34,281 nt of DNA from an uncultured Oscillospiraceae bacterium (lineage in GTDB: Bacteria > Bacillota_A > Clostridia > Oscillospirales > Oscillospiraceae). The stretch's first letter is position 1. Each line of letters begins with the position of its first letter. A program made the position numbers and the translations under genes. The notes beneath the pieces were generated by a model. That model was not told the origin of the DNA and did no database searches. It saw nothing but the letters and a program-made list of their open reading frames with translations. The stretch spans positions 1 to 34,281 of the forward strand of contig CALXGC010000065.1 in NCBI GenBank assembly GCA_944387755.1, read 5' to 3'. Below, piece after piece: positions 23,789 through 32,264 of this stretch.

Positions 23789-26314
23789 TTACTCTTTCTC
23801 GGCCACCTCGTCGGCCATGCCGATGAGGTCGAACTTCTCGGTGGAGACCACGATGTCGAAGTCGTCCTTCTTGGGCTTGGGGCACTTGACCCAGATGGTC
23901 CGGTCGGACAGATTATAGTACCAGCCGGACTCGGCCTCCTCCCAGTTGTCCTGCACCAGGAAGCGGGGGATCTGCTCCCCGTCCACGGACACCCAGAAGG
24001 CGCCCTTCTCCTTGCTGACCACCTTCAGGGTCAGCTTCTCCACGGTGCCGGCGTAGCTGCCCTCCTTGTGGAAGGAGATGACCTTCCGGTCGCCGCTCTT
24101 GACGGAGATGGTGGTCTTGGCATACACGCCGCGCTTGAAGTCCTCGGTGTGGCCGTCGTCGTCATAGAACACCACGGAGGTGTCCTCCTCCGCGGAGATC
24201 ACCAGGTCAAGCTGCCGCATGGTGTCGGCCAGGATGCGCTTGACGTCGTTGCTGGTGAAGAAGATGGCGCTGCCCCGCAGGAACATGGGAATGCTGCCCA
24301 GGTCCACCGGCACTTCGATGGTCTGGCCGCCCTCATACTCCCGCATCAGGTCGTTCATGTCGTACCACTTGGTGCCGGCGGGCAGGTAGATGGTCCGGGT
24401 CTTGGCGCCCTCCTCCACCACGTTGGCCACCAGCACGGCGGGGCCGTACATAAAGGTCAGGTTCTTGTCGTTGTAGCAGTTCTTGTCCTCCGGGAACTCC
24501 AGGAACAGGGGGCGCATCACCGGGGTGCCGTGGGTGTAGGCCTCGTACATCATGGAGTACAGGTAGGGCAGCATCCGGTAGCGCAGGGCGTAGGCCTGCT
24601 GCACATAGGGCAGGGTCTCCGGATACATGAAGGGCTGGGTCACGGTGTTGTCGCTGTTGGCGGAGTTGATGGTGAACCGGGGCTGGAAGATGCCGCTCTG
24701 GATCCAGCGCAGCAGCAGCTCCGCGCCGGGCGCGCGGCCGGCGAAGCCGCCGATGTCGCAGCCCATGTTGGCGCAGCCGGACAGGCCCATGCCCATGATG
24801 GTGGCGATGTTGAACTTCACGGTCTTCCAGTCGGTGAGGTTGTCGCCGCCCCACACCTGGGCATAGCGCTGGATGCCGGAGAAGCCCGCGCGGTTGATGA
24901 CGTAGGGGCGCTCGTTGGGATACAGGTCGGCAATGGCCTGGCAGCCCACATAGGCCATCATGTTGGAGTGAATGATCTTCAGCTGGGCCATGGTGCCCTT
25001 CTTGCCCTCGAAGTCGCACTGGGCGTCCCGGTCCTCCACGCCGTCCAGCTCGCAGTTGTCGTTCCAGACGGTCTTGGTGCCCTTGCTGAGGATGTTCTTC
25101 TCCAGCAGCTCCTTCCAGGCGTTGCGCCCGGCCTCGCTGGTGAAGTCGATGAAGCGGCCCTCGCCGCCCCACCAGCGGCCGTAGTAGTCGCCCTGGCCGT
25201 CGGGGTTCTTGATGAAGACGTCCCGGTCCTCATAGAACTTGGCGTAGGGGTGGTTCTTCAGCACGCCGGGCTTCAGGTTGCAGATGACGTTGATGCCCTT
25301 GGCGTTCATGGTCTCAAAGAACTTCTCCGGGTTGGGGAAGCGCTTGTAGTTCCAGTTGAAGGTGTAGCGCAGGTTGTCCTTCTCGCCGGAGCTGTAGCCG
25401 GAGGCCAGCCAGAAGTTGTCGATGAGGATGCCCTCCTGAAGGTGCTTGTCCACCACCTTGTAGATCTCCTGGTCGCAGTCCTTCTCCAGCTCGGCATAGT
25501 ACATGGTGGAGGCGCAGAAGCCCAGGGACTGCTTGGTGGGCAGGATGGTGGTGCCGGTCAGCCAGGTATAGCGCTCGATGACGTCGGCCATCTTGGGGCC
25601 GTTGATGAGGAACAGGTCGATGTCGCCGCCGTCGGCCTGCCAGTAGCAGTAGCGCTCCCAGTAGCCGCTGATCTCCTGGCCCATGTCAAAGACGCAGTCA
25701 TAGGAGTTGTGATAGAACAGGCCCAGGGCGTGGACCTTGTCCTCGTTGATGCGGATGTAGAAGGGGATGTGCTTGTACATGGGGTCGCCGTTCTCCGGGT
25801 CGTGGCCGATGGCGTCCTTGGGGGACATGCGCAGGCGGCGGCCCTTCTTGTCCAGGTGGCCGGTCTTCTCGCCGAAGCCGTAGAAGTGGTCCTTCTCCCG
25901 GTCCATGCAGGAGTAGTGGGACAGGCGGCCGATCTGGTCCTTCTCAAAGGCGCGCTCGGCCAGGTCGCGGTAGATGCACACGCCGTCGATGGTGTACAGG
26001 GAGAAGGACAGGGGGCACTTCTTCATGACCAGCTTCAGGGTGGCGGTGCGGAAGGTCAGGGTGTCCACTCCCTCCTCGCAGGGGACGTCCAGGGCCTGGA
26101 TGCGGGTGCGCTCCTTCTCAAAGAGGGGGTCCAGGCGGTCCTCCCAGGCGGTGGTGACAAGGGCGTAGGACTCCTCCGGGAACTCCCGGTCAAAGGAGAC
26201 CCGCAGGCGGATCACATCGTCGCTCATGAAGATGAGCTTGACGTCGGCGTGGTCGCCGTGGACCAGCCAGCCGTTCTCGATTTTCTCCAGGGACTGATAC
26301 TGCTTCAAGAGCAT
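23789..26314 (-). CDS. Glycoside hydrolase family 31 enzyme (first copy)
   Basis: 841 residues, no signal peptide, so intracellular. N-terminal GH31 beta-sandwich (1-255), TIM barrel (about 258-600) and C-terminal sandwich domains. Nucleophile D419 in WNDNCE (417-422), acid/base D491 in WGGDNLTDW, plus YGFGEKTG and CDIGGFAGRAPGAELLLRW. The WNDN-x-E form differs from the W-x-D-M-N-E of classic alpha-glucosidases, so the sugar cleaved may not be glucose. Acts on alpha-linked glycosides imported by the TRAP system. Homologue of the next gene; both are full length and intact. Ends with an acidic tail (MADEVAEKE). Confidence 0.9.
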   Translation of the reverse strand: MLLKQYQSLEKIENGWLVHGDHADVKLIFMSDDVIRLRVSFDREFPEESYALVTTAWEDRLDPLFEKERTRIQALDVPCEEGVDTLTFRTATLKLVMKKCPLSFSLYTIDGVCIYRDLAERAFEKDQIGRLSHYSCMDREKDHFYGFGEKTGHLDKKGRRLRMSPKDAIGHDPENGDPMYKHIPFYIRINEDKVHALGLFYHNSYDCVFDMGQEISGYWERYCYWQADGGDIDLFLINGPKMADVIERYTWLTGTTILPTKQSLGFCASTMYYAELEKDCDQEIYKVVDKHLQEGILIDNFWLASGYSSGEKDNLRYTFNWNYKRFPNPEKFFETMNAKGINVICNLKPGVLKNHPYAKFYEDRDVFIKNPDGQGDYYGRWWGGEGRFIDFTSEAGRNAWKELLEKNILSKGTKTVWNDNCELDGVEDRDAQCDFEGKKGTMAQLKIIHSNMMAYVGCQAIADLYPNERPYVINRAGFSGIQRYAQVWGGDNLTDWKTVKFNIATIMGMGLSGCANMGCDIGGFAGRAPGAELLLRWIQSGIFQPRFTINSANSDNTVTQPFMYPETLPYVQQAYALRYRMLPYLYSMMYEAYTHGTPVMRPLFLEFPEDKNCYNDKNLTFMYGPAVLVANVVEEGAKTRTIYLPAGTKWYDMNDLMREYEGGQTIEVPVDLGSIPMFLRGSAIFFTSNDVKRILADTMRQLDLVISAEEDTSVVFYDDDGHTEDFKRGVYAKTTISVKSGDRKVISFHKEGSYAGTVEKLTLKVVSKEKGAFWVSVDGEQIPRFLVQDNWEEAESGWYYNLSDRTIWVKCPKPKKDDFDIVVSTEKFDLIGMADEVAEKE

Positions 26315-26344
26315 GTCAGTACACTCCTTCTTCTATTTTCCCCG

Positions 26345-26374
26345 GCGCTCCCGCCCCGCCGGGGGCGGGAGCGC
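26345..26374. other. Intercistronic hairpin between the two GH31 genes
   Basis: Perfect 13-base arms GCGCTCCCGCCCC / GGGGCGGGAGCGC with loop GCCG; no T-run on the minus strand. Confidence 0.8.
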
Positions 26375-26414
26375 GCAAAAGAACGGGGGTTTTCTTATTT
26401 CTGCCCGCCGGCCC

Positions 26415-28907
26415 TTACATGCCGATCAGGTCGAAGTCCTCGAAGGACACGGTGAGGGTAATGTCCTCCTTGGGGTTGGGGTACTTCACCAGCACGGCCT
26501 TCTTGGTCTGGCTGTAGTACCAGCCCTCGGAGGCGGCCTCGAACTTGCGGCGGTTGAGGAAGTGCTCCAGCTTCCGGCCGCCCAGGGCGACCCAGAAGGG
26601 GCTGCGGTCCTTGCGGATCATCTCCACGGTGACGCTCTCCACGAAGTCGGCGTACTCGCCCTCGCTGTGGAAGTCCACCTTCACCACGCTGGAGCCGGCC
26701 ATGTGGATGCTGGTCTTGCGGTACACGCCCTTGCGGAAGTCGTTGGTGACGCCGTCGTCGTCATAGAGGACATAGTCCCGCTCGCCGCCGGGGGCCATGG
26801 TCAGGTGCAGCTGGGTGGTGTGGTCCTTGGCCATGCACATAAGCTGGTTGTCCGCCATGGGGACAATGCCGCCCTCCCGCAGGAACATGGGGATGGAGGC
26901 CATGGTGACGGGGACCTCGATGGTCTGGCCGCCCTCATAGCAGGCGAAGTTGTCGTTCCAGTCGTACCACTTGCAGCCGGCAGGCAGATAGACCTTCCAG
27001 GTCTTGGCGCCCTTCTCGATGACGTTGGCCACCAGCAGGTCCCGGCCGGACATGAACTCAAAGCTCTCGTCGTACACCTTGGGGTCGTTCTGGAACTCAT
27101 AGACCAGGGCGCGCATGATGGGAGCGCCGGTCTGATTGGCCTCGTACTCCGCGGAGTAGAGATAGGGGGTCATGCGGTAGCGCAGCAGGATGGCGTCGCG
27201 GATGAGGCCGGCGGAGTTGCGGTACATCCAGGGCTCGGTGACGGTGTTGTCGTTGCTGGCGGAGTGGATGGAGAAGCGGGCCTGGAAGATGCCCTGCTGC
27301 ACCCAGCGGACGAACAGCTCCTCCTCCGGGGCGGGGCCGGCGAAGCCGCCGATGTCGGCGCCCTCGTTGGGCTGGCCGGACAGGCCCATGCCGGTGATGA
27401 TGGGGATGTTGTACTTCAGGGACTTCCAGCTGGTGTAGTTGTCGCCGCACCAGTTCTGGGCGTACTTCTGGATGCCGGCGCTGCCGCTGCGGCACACCAC
27501 ATAGGGACGGGCGTTCTCGTTGTGCTCCTCCACGGCGTCCGCGGCGAGCTTGCACATAATGGTGCACATGAGGGGCTTGAGCTGGCCGATGGTGCCGCCC
27601 TTGCCGTCGAAGTCACAGCGGCAGTCCTTGTCCAGCAGGCTGTCGTACTCGCAGTTGTCGTTCCAGACGGAGTCGGTGCCCACGTCGATGATGTGCTCGG
27701 TGAGGTACTCCTTCCAGATCTTCCGGGCCTCCGGCTTGGTGAAGTCCCAGAAGGCGCCGTCGCCGCCCCACCACTTGCCGACGCCGTAGTGGTCGGTCTT
27801 GGAGTCCTTCACGAACACGTCCTTGGCGGCGAACTCGTCGAACCAGGGGTGGCAGAGCAGAATGCCGGGCTTCACGTTGGGCACGTTCTGGGCGCCCTTC
27901 TCGTTCATGGCCGCGAAGTAGGCGCGGGGGTCCTTGAAGCGGGTGGTGTTCCAGTAGAACACGCAGCGCTTGTTCTCATAGCTGGTGTAGCCGGAGGAGA
28001 GGTGGAACCCGTCGATGGGGAAGCCCTCCTCCTTGATGGTGTCGATAAACTCCAGCACGGCGTCGTCGCTGTCCTTCTCCAGCTCCGGGTAGTACATGGA
28101 GGAGCCCTGATAGCCCAGGGCGCGCTTGGGCAGCAGGGCGGGGCGGCCGGTGATGAGGGTGTAGTTGTCCACCACCCGGGCGATGGAGCCGCCGCCCATC
28201 AGGAACAGGTCGATGTCGCCGCCGTCGGCCTGCCAATAGGTGTAGCGGGGCCAGTAGTTGCTCTTCTCGCGGCCCATGTTGAACACGGACTCATAGAAGT
28301 TGTGATAGAACAGGCCCACCGCCTTCTGGGTGTCCCGGTTGAGGCGGATGTAGAAGGGGATGTGCTTATAGAGGGTGTCCATCTTCTCGGCGTCATAGCC
28401 CATGGCGTCGGTGGCGCGCTCCCGCAGGAACTCCTTGTTCTTGTTGAGCAGGCCGGTCTTCTCGCCGAAGCCGTAGAAGCAGTCCTCCTCGTTCATGCGG
28501 CTGTAGTGGACCACCCGGCGGTTGGAGTCCTGGACAAAGGGGTTGCCGGCCAGAGTGCTGTACAGCTCGGTCCCCGCCTCGTCATAGAGCTTCAGGCACA
28601 GGGGATCCTTCTCCACCACCAGGGTGAGCTTGGCAGAGGCAAAGGTGACGGCCTTCTCATCCTCCGTCACCTGGGGAACCACAGGCTCCACGCGGGTGCG
28701 CTCTCCCTCAAAGAGGGAATCCAGGCGGTCCTCCCAGGCGGTGGTGGCCAGGACGTAGGACTCCTCCGCAAACTCCTTGTCAAAGGAGGCGCGGACACGG
28801 ACAATCTCGTCGGTGACGAAGCAGATCTTCACATCCGCCGCGTCGGTGTGCAGCAGGAACGCCCCGTCCAGGCGCTCCATACCGGTGAGTTTGGTGCAGA
28901 TTTCCAT
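26415..28907 (-). CDS. Glycoside hydrolase family 31 enzyme (second copy)
   Basis: 830 residues from the MEICTK start (GGAGGA 10 bases upstream; a 33-residue extension would read through the mid-operon terminator). Same layout as the other GH31: YGFGEKTGLL, nucleophile D417 in WNDNCEYDS (415-423), acid/base D489 in WCGDNYTSW, GADIGGFAGPAPEEELFVRW. Many blocks are identical (KHIPFYIR, RYTYWQADGGDIDLFL-type, MYYPELEKD) but loops around the barrel entrance differ, so the pair could divide anomers, linkages or aglycones. Cytoplasmic. Upstream gene in the transcript order. Confidence 0.9.
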   Translation of the reverse strand: MEICTKLTGMERLDGAFLLHTDAADVKICFVTDEIVRVRASFDKEFAEESYVLATTAWEDRLDSLFEGERTRVEPVVPQVTEDEKAVTFASAKLTLVVEKDPLCLKLYDEAGTELYSTLAGNPFVQDSNRRVVHYSRMNEEDCFYGFGEKTGLLNKNKEFLRERATDAMGYDAEKMDTLYKHIPFYIRLNRDTQKAVGLFYHNFYESVFNMGREKSNYWPRYTYWQADGGDIDLFLMGGGSIARVVDNYTLITGRPALLPKRALGYQGSSMYYPELEKDSDDAVLEFIDTIKEEGFPIDGFHLSSGYTSYENKRCVFYWNTTRFKDPRAYFAAMNEKGAQNVPNVKPGILLCHPWFDEFAAKDVFVKDSKTDHYGVGKWWGGDGAFWDFTKPEARKIWKEYLTEHIIDVGTDSVWNDNCEYDSLLDKDCRCDFDGKGGTIGQLKPLMCTIMCKLAADAVEEHNENARPYVVCRSGSAGIQKYAQNWCGDNYTSWKSLKYNIPIITGMGLSGQPNEGADIGGFAGPAPEEELFVRWVQQGIFQARFSIHSASNDNTVTEPWMYRNSAGLIRDAILLRYRMTPYLYSAEYEANQTGAPIMRALVYEFQNDPKVYDESFEFMSGRDLLVANVIEKGAKTWKVYLPAGCKWYDWNDNFACYEGGQTIEVPVTMASIPMFLREGGIVPMADNQLMCMAKDHTTQLHLTMAPGGERDYVLYDDDGVTNDFRKGVYRKTSIHMAGSSVVKVDFHSEGEYADFVESVTVEMIRKDRSPFWVALGGRKLEHFLNRRKFEAASEGWYYSQTKKAVLVKYPNPKEDITLTVSFEDFDLIGM

Positions 28908-28956
28908 CTCTGTTTGTTCCTCCGTTCCAGATTTAATTTGGGACAGGCGCGGATAA

Positions 28957-29021
28957 AAAGGGCGGCCCCCAGACACAGGTTGAACACCGCAACAACTCAA
29001 ACACAATGTCAGGGGGCCGCC
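28957..29021 (-). terminator. Terminator-like hairpin inside the operon, between dctM and GH31
   Basis: Arms GGCGGCCCCC-a-GACA (28961-28975) and TGTC-a-GGGGGCCGCC (29007-29021), a 15-position stem with one mismatch and a ~31-base loop. On the minus strand it is followed by CTTTTTATCC, so it could terminate part of the transcripts after the TRAP genes and set their ratio to the enzymes. Confidence 0.7.
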
Positions 29022-29080
29022 GGCAGATTTACAAGCTCAGGCTGGGCGCAGTGCCTGCCGGGGCCTCAGCGCACAGGCGC

Positions 29081-30400
29081 TTAGGACCACCAGAAGCTGG
29101 GCACCAGGCCGCACAGATAGGGAACGATCAGCGGGATGGCCGGGATGAAGGTGATGATGAACAGGGCGACAACCATGGCGAAGAAAATCGGCACGATGTA
29201 CTTGGTAACGCCCTCGATCTTCACGTGGCCGACGCCGCAGCCCACGAACAGGCAGGAGCCCACAGGCGGAGTGACGGAGCCGATGCCCAGGTTGGTGATG
29301 AGCATCAGTCCGAAGTGGACGTCGCTCATGCCGATGCTCCGGGCGATGGGCAGGAAGATGGGAGTGAAGATCAGCACGGCCGGGGTCAGGTCCAGGAAGC
29401 AGCCCATGACCAGCAGGAAGACGTTCATGATGAGCAGCAGGACATAGCGGTTGTCGGAGATGCTCAGCAGGCCCTCGCTGATGGCGGCGGGGATGCCGGT
29501 GTAGGACATGACGTAGGACATGATGGAAGAGGCCGCAATCAGGAACAGGATGGTGGCGGAGCTCTTCATGGTGTCGGCCAGCAGGTCGTACAAGGTGCCC
29601 AGGGTCATCTCACGGTAGATGGCGGCCAGCAGTCCGCAGTACAGGCACATCACCACGCCGGCCTCGGTGGCGGTGAAGATACCGGCCAGGATGCCGCCCA
29701 TGACGATGATAACAGCCAGCAGGGAGGGAACAGCGTCGATGAGAATCTTGACGGCGGGGTCCTCATCCTTCACCTGGGAGGCCTTGTAGCCCTTCTTCAC
29801 CGCCAGGAAGATGGCCAGGATGCCCACGGCGATGCCCAGGAGGATACCGGTGAGGTAGCCGCCCATGAACAGAGCCGCAACGGACACGCCGCCGGCGGTG
29901 ATGGAGTAAAGAATCAGGGGACCAGAGGGAGGAATCAGAATGCCGGTGGGGGCGGAGCAGATGTTCACGGCGGCGGAGTAGTTGGGGTCATAGCCCTCGT
30001 CCAGCTCCAGGGGGCTCATGATGGAGCCCATGGCGGAGGTAGCCGCCACGGAGGAGCCGGACACGGCGCCGAAGAACATGTTGGCCAGCACGTTGGTGGC
30101 GGCCAGATAACCGGGGATCCAGCCCACCAGCAGACGGGCCAGACGGACCAGGCGCTTGGCGATGCCGCCCTTGTTCATGATGTTGCCGCCCAGAGAGAAG
30201 AAGGGCAGAGCCAGCAGGGAGAAGGAGTCCAGGCCGGAGAAGCAGCGCTGGGCTGCAGTCAGTGCGAAAATGGACACGTCCATGCCGCTGAACAGCGCGG
30301 TGACAACCGACGCGATGCCGATGCCCGCGGAGATGGGCACACCGGCGAACAGCATGACAGCGAACGAGCCGAACATCATCAATACAGCTTGCAGTACCAT
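29081..30400 (-). CDS. dctM: TRAP transporter large permease subunit
   Basis: 439 residues, about a dozen membrane segments, DctM family. It forms the sodium-driven translocation channel. Family blocks: FSLLALPFFSLGGNIMNKGGIAKRL-type region near 58-82, VSGSSVAATSAMG (115-127), GILIPPSGPLILY, and the C-terminal DLTPAVLIFTPIFLPIA plus NLGIGSVTPPVG. Its ATG overlaps the dctQ stop by one base (TAATG), indicating coupling. With dctQ and dctP it imports a carboxylated substrate. Confidence 0.94.
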   Translation of the reverse strand: MVLQAVLMMFGSFAVMLFAGVPISAGIGIASVVTALFSGMDVSIFALTAAQRCFSGLDSFSLLALPFFSLGGNIMNKGGIAKRLVRLARLLVGWIPGYLAATNVLANMFFGAVSGSSVAATSAMGSIMSPLELDEGYDPNYSAAVNICSAPTGILIPPSGPLILYSITAGGVSVAALFMGGYLTGILLGIAVGILAIFLAVKKGYKASQVKDEDPAVKILIDAVPSLLAVIIVMGGILAGIFTATEAGVVMCLYCGLLAAIYREMTLGTLYDLLADTMKSSATILFLIAASSIMSYVMSYTGIPAAISEGLLSISDNRYVLLLIMNVFLLVMGCFLDLTPAVLIFTPIFLPIARSIGMSDVHFGLMLITNLGIGSVTPPVGSCLFVGCGVGHVKIEGVTKYIVPIFFAMVVALFIITFIPAIPLIVPYLCGLVPSFWWS

Positions 30401-30879
30401 TATGCGGCTCCTCCCTTCTTATCCAGATAGAGGTTGACGTACTTCAGCACCCGGGCCACAATGATGAACGCGCCAGAGATGGGCAGGATGGAGTACAGGA
30501 ACTTAAAGGGGATGCGCATAACGGAGGAGGCGTTGGTGGCGTTGCTCATCAGCTGCCAGCCGCCCCAGATAAAGACGTAGATAACAAAGAACAGGGTAAT
30601 CGCCTCAATGAACACGGTCAGCGCCACAGAGACGCCGCCGTGCACCCGGTCCTTCACCAGGTCCAGAGCCAGGTGCTCGTCGCGGTAGAAGCAGTAGGCG
30701 GAGCCAATCAGGGAGGCCCAAATCAGAACGTACCGCAGAAACTCATCGGTGGCGGTAGAGGGGTCGCCCAGAATCCAGCGGCTGGCGATCTGCCAGGTGC
30801 CGCCCACCACCAGGGCCGTCATGGCCAGCGCCATCAGGAAGCGCATGACCGTGTCCAGGCCTTTTTCAAATGTTTTCAT
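30400..30879 (-). CDS. dctQ: TRAP transporter small permease subunit
   Basis: 159 residues with four membrane segments (about 15-33, 48-65, 83-108, 126-147), the DctQ layout. The WQIASRWILG and DEFLRYVLIWASLIGSAYCF stretch with a charged RDEHLALD loop is typical. GAGGAG precedes the ATG. It holds the large subunit and docks the substrate-binding protein. A 140-base gap with a hairpin separates it from dctP. Confidence 0.92.
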   Translation of the reverse strand: MKTFEKGLDTVMRFLMALAMTALVVGGTWQIASRWILGDPSTATDEFLRYVLIWASLIGSAYCFYRDEHLALDLVKDRVHGGVSVALTVFIEAITLFFVIYVFIWGGWQLMSNATNASSVMRIPFKFLYSILPISGAFIIVARVLKYVNLYLDKKGGAA

Positions 30880-30920
30880 TCTTTCATCTCCTCGAGCAAG
30901 CGTTTCGCTGCTTAGAAATC

Positions 30921-30953
30921 CGGCCCGGAGGGGCCGCGCCCTTCCGGGTCGGA
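30921..30953. other. Intercistronic hairpin between dctP and dctQ
   Basis: CCGG-c-CCGGAGGGG, loop CCGCG, CCCTTCCGG-gt-CGG region; no T-run. A second smaller stem GGCGG/CCGCC lies at 30981-31001 next to the dctP stop. Such structures commonly let the binding protein be made in excess over the membrane subunits. Confidence 0.6.
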
Positions 30954-31019
30954 CCGGAATTTATACTCTCTCACACAGGCGGCCACACACATGCCGCCGT
31001 GAGGGCTGCGCCGTCAGAA

Positions 31020-32159
31020 TCAGGCGGCGGCGGAAGCGTCGGCCTCAGCGGAGGCGTCGGCAGCGGGGGCGGAGGCGTCGGCAGCGGCCTCGGCGCCGTC
31101 GGCAGCGCCGTCAGCGGAGAAGTTCTGGATGCGCTCCACATAGGCGTACACGTCGGGCTGATCGGCGGCCAGGGAGTCATAGATGGGCTGCACGGCGGCC
31201 TTGAAGGCGTCCACGTCCACGTCGCGGATCATCTCAACGCCCTTCTCCTCGGCGGCGGCCAGGATCTCGTTCTCGAAGTCGGCCCAGGCGGTCTTATAGT
31301 CCTCAGTCATCTGCTGAGCGGTGGTGGTCATGATCTCCTTCTGGTTGTCGGACATCTGGTTCCAGATGTTGGTGGAGATCACCACGATGTCGGGGATGCG
31401 GGTGTGCTCGTCGAAGCAGTAATACTGGGTCACGTCGGCGTGGTCACGCAGAGCGGTGACGTTGTTCTCAGCGCCGTCGATGACGCCCTGCTGCATGCCG
31501 GTGTAGATCTCGCTGTAGCTGGTGACAGTGGCGGAGCCGCCGAAGGCAGCCATCATGTCGATGGCCATCTGGGAGTCCATGGTGCGGATCTTCAGGCCGT
31601 GCAGGTCAGCGGGGGTGCGGATGGCGGTGTCGGCGGTGTAGAAGGAACGGGCGCCGGAGTCCAGCCAGGTCAGGCCCATGAAGCCGTCCTCAGCGGTCAG
31701 GTTGTACAGGTCCTGGGCGATATCGCTGTCCATGACGCCGTAGTAGTGGTCCTTGTCGTTGAAGACATAGGGCACGGACAGGACGTTCCAGGTCTCGTTG
31801 AAGTTGCCCAGCGTGGAGGCGGACACCTTGGCCATGTCCAGAGCGCCGGCCTGGATGCTGGAGATGTTGTCGGCCTCGCTGCCCAGGGTGGCGTTGGGGA
31901 AGATCTGGATGTTGATGGTGCCGCCGGACTGATCGGCGACAGCCTCGGCCCAGGCGGTCATGGCGATATGTACCGCGTGGTCCTCGGCCAGGCCGTGGGA
32001 CAGCTTCAGGTTGAAGGTCTGCTCGCCGGAAGCGGCGCTGCCGGCGGAGGTGCCGCCGGTGGAGCCGCCGGCAGAGGTGGTGTCACCGCCGCCGCAGGCG
32101 GCCAGAGACAGAGCCATTGCGGCGCCCAGGGCGCCGGCCAGGATTTTCTTCATTTTCAT
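31020..32159 (-). CDS. dctP: TRAP transporter substrate-binding lipoprotein
   Basis: 379 residues. Lipoprotein signal: MKMKKILAGALGAAMALSLA then lipobox LAAC with lipidated C22, followed by a Gly/Ser/Thr linker, so it is anchored outside the membrane. Mature domain of DctP type: LSHGLAEDH, IFPNATLGSEAD, GLKIRTMDS with the arginine that usually clamps the substrate carboxylate, and GMQQGVIDGAENN. AGGAGG is 8 bases before the ATG, and the promoter lies upstream of it. Odd: the last ~33 residues are almost only Ala, Asp, Ser, Glu (AADASAPAADASAEADASAAA), unlike ordinary DctP proteins. Hexuronate or glycosyl-uronate is the likely ligand from context. Confidence 0.92.
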   Translation of the reverse strand: MKMKKILAGALGAAMALSLAACGGGDTTSAGGSTGGTSAGSAASGEQTFNLKLSHGLAEDHAVHIAMTAWAEAVADQSGGTINIQIFPNATLGSEADNISSIQAGALDMAKVSASTLGNFNETWNVLSVPYVFNDKDHYYGVMDSDIAQDLYNLTAEDGFMGLTWLDSGARSFYTADTAIRTPADLHGLKIRTMDSQMAIDMMAAFGGSATVTSYSEIYTGMQQGVIDGAENNVTALRDHADVTQYYCFDEHTRIPDIVVISTNIWNQMSDNQKEIMTTTAQQMTEDYKTAWADFENEILAAAEEKGVEMIRDVDVDAFKAAVQPIYDSLAADQPDVYAYVERIQNFSADGAADGAEAAADASAPAADASAEADASAAA

Positions 32160-32223
32160 TCGTCTTTTCCTCCTAGTCAAATGATGTGTGGGGCCAGCCC
32201 GGCAGGGGCTGTTTGCATTTAAC

Positions 32224-32264
32224 ATTCTAGTATATTAGTATTTTAATTTCAATTGGCATTTCAA
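32224..32264 (-). promoter_or_regulatory. Promoter and repeated motifs of the catabolic operon
   Basis: Minus strand TTGAAA (32252-32247), 17-base spacer, TAGAAT (32229-32224), about 65 bases before the dctP ATG. Direct repeats overlap it: TTTCAA at 32247-32252 and 32259-32264 (12-base period) and TAGTAT at 32228-32233 and 32236-32241 (8-base period), possible regulator sites. No regulator gene is adjacent. Confidence 0.7.

Noticed and set aside
23789..28907. Sulfoquinovosidase (YihQ-like) reading of the GH31 genes
   Set aside because: It would fit glycerol release, but the residues around nucleophile and acid/base do not resemble YihQ, and no sulfo-sugar genes are present.
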